The position numbers and the translations under genes are program-made. A stretch of 64,000 nucleotides of DNA from Bog-473 sp963738135 (lineage in GTDB: Bacteria > Actinomycetota > Acidimicrobiia > Acidimicrobiales > RAAP-2): contig CAVTVK010000004.1 in assembly GCA_963738135.1 (NCBI GenBank), forward strand, positions 930,001 through 994,000, given 5' to 3'. Below the pieces are notes generated by a model. The model was not told the origin of the DNA. It did no database searches and saw nothing but the letters and a program-made list of their open reading frames with translations. Position 1 is the stretch's first letter; each line of letters opens with the position of its first letter. Below are positions 62,633 to 64,000 of this stretch, in pieces.

Positions 62633-64000
62633 ATGAGTCCTTCCAACCCCGAGAACGATCCCGTCCACAGCCGCCTTGAAGACCTCGGCCAACAGATCGA
62701 CGAAGACGCTCCGGCACCGGACGTCGCCGCCCACGAAGCAGAGAACCCCGTCGAGATCGGTCTGCACGAACTCGGCCGCCAGATCGACGAGGCGAACAAA
62801 GCTGGTCGGCGCAGGAAGGGGAAAGGGGCAGACTCGGGCTCCGAACGCCGCGGGCCGGCGCATGCCCCCTCCCGCCGGCGGACCCGCAAGCGGACGCTGG
62901 CCTGGGTCGGAGGGACGGTCACATTGGCGCTCGTGCTGGTGGCCGGCGCGGCAGCGGGCTACGGCTGGTACCTCAATCATGAGATCCACCACATCGACCT
63001 GAGGAACCTCACCTCGGCGCCCGTGAAGGGCGACGACGCAGGTACCGAGAACATCCTCATGATCGGCTCAACCGACCGATGCGCGCTGAAGGTCCAGAAC
63101 CCGGCCTACGGGCTGTGTTCTCAGGGCGTGAACGGTGTGAACAGCGACGTGGTCATGATCCTCCACCTCAACCCTACGAATCACTCGGTGTCGATCCTGT
63201 CCATTCCCCGCGACCTCTTCGTCCCCAACGCCCGCTCCGACGGCGCCAACAAGATCGACGCTGCCTTGTACCAGGGGCCAGACCAATTGATCGCCGCCAT
63301 CGAGGACGACTTCGGTATCCCGATCCAGCACTTCGTCGAGTTGAACTTCGACAGCTTCATCAACGTGGTCCAGGCACTCGGTGGCATAAAGATGTACTTT
63401 CCCGAACCGGTCTACGACGCCTACTCCGGGCTGAACATCCAAACCACCGGCTGCATCTCTCTGAACGGCACCCAGGCGCTCCAAGTCGTACGGGCCCGTC
63501 ATCTTCAGTACAAGGGACCCGGGGTGACTACGACCAACCCTGCGTCGTGGCCTCAGGAGTCGCAGAGCGACATCGCGCGCATCCGTCGGGACCACGAGTT
63601 CCTGCGCGTCCTGGGCGCTGCCGTCAAAGCGAAGGGACTCAGCAACCCCGTGACCGATCAACAGCTTGTCTCCGGCGTGGTCGGACAGCTCACGGTCGAC
63701 TCCGGCTTCTCGGCCTCCGACATGATCAGCCTTGTCCTCGGATATCACGACGTCGATGTGAGCAGCGCACCCCAGCTCACCGTGCCGGTCTCGGTGGACC
63801 AGTTCGGCAACTACGTGTACCAGGGGGAGCTACGGCGACATCGAATTCCCGGCCGAGCCGCAAGATCACAACGCGGTTGACCAGTTCCTCGGCCTGAAGT
63901 CGAGTGGCGAGAACACGTACTCGGGCGGCACCCTGCCGGCACCGTCGAACGTGACGGTGTCAGTGTTGAACGGATCCGGTGCCTACAACCAGGCGACGAC
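62633..64000 (+). CDS. LytR-CpsA-Psr-family protein, C-terminus cut by window, frame broken near 63825
   Basis: A cytoplasmic N-tail of about 95 residues with two similar helices (LEDLGQQIDEDAP, LHELGRQIDEANK) precedes a membrane helix (TLAWVGGTVTLALVLVAGAAAG). The LCP catalytic domain is extracytoplasmic (ENILMIGSTDR, NSDVVMILHLNPTNHSVSILSIPRDLFV, KIDAALYQGPDQL, RARHLQY, SDIARIRRDHEFL). At a G5 run (63823-63827) one extra G shifts the frame; without it the frame continues as SYGDIEFPAEP into LytR_C-type sequence (VTVSVLNGSG) past the end of the window. LCP enzymes transfer glycans from lipid carriers to peptidoglycan or cell-wall polymers. Confidence 0.88.

Overview
The window is high-GC DNA from an actinomycete, probably an uncultured member of the Acidimicrobiia or a neighbouring class (inference). 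The lineage signals are a WhiB regulator, GlnR next to glutamine synthetase, a topA-tmk-holB run, paired TrkA (CeoB/CeoC) genes, a Lys-rich TopA tail, many GTG starts, ATGA/GTGA gene overlaps, and several genes with a TAnnnT -10 box exactly 7 nt before the start codon (leaderless transcripts). About a dozen frame breaks affect otherwise well-conserved genes, including the essential topA. Some fall on short G/C runs, which suggests residual single-base sequence errors more than real pseudogenes.

Layout. 1-4580: right end of a prophage or phage-satellite integrated at the 3' end of tRNA-Thr(CGT). All genes read leftward: integrase, a Zn-finger protein, two small HTH proteins, a winged-helix replication-type protein, a tightly overlapped chain of small Cys-rich proteins, then the N-terminus of a terminase small subunit running off the window. 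4869-8921: an acyl-CoA synthetase, a Rieske ring hydroxylase and an SDR dehydrogenase. 9262-13959: two single-domain cyclic-nucleotide-binding proteins and a broken AfsR/BTAD-type AAA regulator. 14113-32445: housekeeping genes (holB, tmk, topA, H+-pyrophosphatase, a KimA-like permease fused to an OB fold with ceoB/ceoC, HAD phosphatase, sigma-70, nadE, glnA-glnR, ridA). 32457-42801: a compact [2Fe-2S]/molybdo-hydroxylase-like fusion, an A-type Fe-S carrier, Mrp, MBL and Nudix hydrolases, a DUF929 protein without its CxxC, WhiB next to two ArsA/Get3-like ATPases, a receiver protein, a CorC-type CBS protein, then tRNA-Pro(CGG). 43474-47293: an ECF sigma factor with a membrane partner carrying 54-bp tandem repeats, an AraC regulator and a third cyclic-nucleotide-binding protein.

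47371-60066 is the most interesting part: an apparently complete aminoacyl-carrier-protein locus. A translationally coupled operon (AcpS-type phosphopantetheinyl transferase, carrier protein, acyl-CoA dehydrogenase-like flavoprotein, class II aaRS-like amino acid:[carrier protein] ligase, DUF1839 protein), followed by a methyltransferase, is flanked by a GT4 glycosyltransferase, a GH2 beta-mannosidase-like protein, an ATP-grasp ligase and a tandem alpha/beta hydrolase. The gene set suggests that an amino acid is loaded on a dedicated carrier protein, modified there, and passed to a sugar- or peptide-like acceptor. The product cannot be read from the sequence. The window ends with a GGDEF protein, a Nudix hydrolase and a truncated LytR-CpsA-Psr protein.
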